From Blastopirellula sp. J2-11 (GTDB lineage: Bacteria; Planctomycetota; Planctomycetia; Pirellulales; Pirellulaceae), in NCBI RefSeq assembly GCF_024584705.1, contig NZ_CP097384.1, positions 2,170,001 through 2,234,000 on the forward strand: a DNA stretch of 64,000 nucleotides. The letters are read 5' to 3'. Position 1 is the first letter of the stretch, and every line of letters starts with the position of its first letter. Of the stretch, positions 63,355-64,000 are shown one piece after another. Made by a program: the position numbers and the translations under genes. The notes under the pieces were generated by a model. The model saw nothing but the letters and a program-made list of their open reading frames with translations, had not been told where the DNA came from and ran no database searches.

Positions 63355-64000
63355 ATGCCGCCGACGATCTACGTACATCTACTGCCGGAACTCGCCTCGG
63401 AAGAAACTCTCGCTGGATCGACCGCTGTTGTGATCGACGTGCTGCGAGCGACGACCACGATCGTGCATATGCTGGCCGCCGGCGCCGATCATGTATCGCC
63501 TTGCATCTCGATCGAAGACGCCAAAGAGAAAGCCTCGCTGATCGACGGGGCGTTGCTTGGCGGCGAACGCGGAGGCGTGCGGATCGATGGGTTTGATCTC
63601 GGCAATTCGCCCACCGAGTATTCTCGCGACATCGTCGCCGGCCATCCGGTCATCTTTACGACCACCAACGGCACCAAAGCGATGCAGCGCTGCCAGCGGG
63701 CGAGCCGCATTTTGATCGGCGCTTTCGTCAATCTTTCGGCCGTCTGCCGCGAACTTTCGGACGCCGAAAACGTCCATCTGGTTTGTGCGGGCACCGCCGG
63801 AGAGGTGACGCGCGAAGATGTCTTGCTCGCCGGCGCCATCGTTGACCTGATGACCGCGACCGGCCAGTGGGAAGTCAACGACGCCGCCCAGATCGCCGCC
63901 GACGCTTGGCGAACCGCCCAGGAGAACCTGGTCGCAGTGCCGCTGGTCGAACGATTGCAAAAGAGCCGCGGCGGCCGCAACGTCTTGGCGATCGGCCTGG
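63355..64000 (+). CDS. comB: 2-phosphosulfolactate phosphatase family protein, 3' end outside window
   Basis: The ATG at 63355 (AGAGGAA seven bases upstream) opens an incomplete frame to the window end, 215 codons. AVVIDVLRATTTIVHMLAAGADHV, LLGGERGGVRIDGFDLGNSPTEY and FTTTNGTKAM are ComB signatures, with acidic Mg-binding residues. Archaeal ComB acts in coenzyme M synthesis; in bacteria the substrate is often unknown. It diverges from the quinone operon. Confidence 0.92.
   Translation, partial: MPPTIYVHLLPELASEETLAGSTAVVIDVLRATTTIVHMLAAGADHVSPCISIEDAKEKASLIDGALLGGERGGVRIDGFDLGNSPTEYSRDIVAGHPVIFTTTNGTKAMQRCQRASRILIGAFVNLSAVCRELSDAENVHLVCAGTAGEVTREDVLLAGAIVDLMTATGQWEVNDAAQIAADAWRTAQENLVAVPLVERLQKSRGGRNVLAIGL

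Overview
The window looks like chromosomal DNA of a planctomycete, most likely a Pirellulaceae member of the Blastopirellula/Bremerella kind (inference). The evidence is a DUF1559 prepilin-like gene followed by a small lipoprotein gene, very large fused ResB and CcsA cytochrome c assembly proteins, two separate ExbB/ExbD-type proton-channel operons, an ECF sigma factor next to a membrane VWA protein, a ThiD2-ThiE fusion, and a UbiE-UbiX-UbiA menaquinone-type cluster. Base composition is moderately G+C-rich by eye. Genes run on both strands in short operons. No rRNA, tRNA, CRISPR array, prophage or transposase gene was recognised.

Layout. 1-5 kb: a Wzz-like polysaccharide co-polymerase, then a minus-strand run of glutamate dehydrogenase, a lipoprotein with a BlaI-like winged helix, and a sarcosine-oxidase-like flavoenzyme. 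A perfect 31-bp-arm palindrome lies between the first two of these. 6.5-10.7 kb: three overlapping minus-strand genes for a MotA/TolQ channel and two unusual ExbD-like partners. 10.7-13.1 kb: a long spacer with an orphan terminator, a small secreted protein, and a membrane-anchored MerR/excisionase-type protein. 13.4-19.6 kb: ResB (with an inserted YWTD propeller) and CcsA. 19.6-25 kb: a composite inverted repeat, an AsmA-like protein, chorismate synthase, a PIN/HTH toxin-antitoxin pair and an SBF-like transporter. 24.9-29.7 kb: ribosomal protein bL31, RF1 and its methyltransferase PrmC, a degenerate GGDEF protein and a YhaM-like OB-HD nuclease. 29.8-33.3 kb: a PlsC-type acyltransferase, GalE and a XerD-type recombinase followed by a 40-bp tandem repeat.

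34-40.4 kb: a classical TolQ/TolR/TolR module co-directional with two exported TPR proteins, probably one envelope machine. 40.6-43.2 kb: an ECF sigma factor and a VWA protein that may be its membrane partner. 43.3-47 kb: paired membrane proteins sharing an OB-like domain, DUF4236, a small unknown protein and a pentapeptide-repeat protein. 47-54.3 kb: an outer-membrane barrel candidate, the DUF1559/lipoprotein pair, a DUF423-like protein, a frameshifted membrane gene, NDH-2 and a secreted propeller-like protein. 54.4-64 kb: ThiD2-ThiE, a TPR protein, ClpC, a GDPD-like protein, a glutamine amidotransferase, UbiA, UbiX, UbiE and the start of comB.

Themes are respiration (cytochrome c maturation, NDH-2, quinone synthesis), envelope energisation by two TolQ-type motors, and translation termination (bL31, RF1, PrmC). 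The least explained pieces are the 6.5-10.7 kb channel module, the ECF/VWA pair, the propeller-in-ResB architecture, the membrane-tethered HTH protein and several palindromic or tandem repeats. No complete new defence system could be demonstrated. Where an upstream TTG or GTG would give a longer reading frame, starts were chosen on ribosome-binding sites, signal peptides or family alignment, as stated in each entry.
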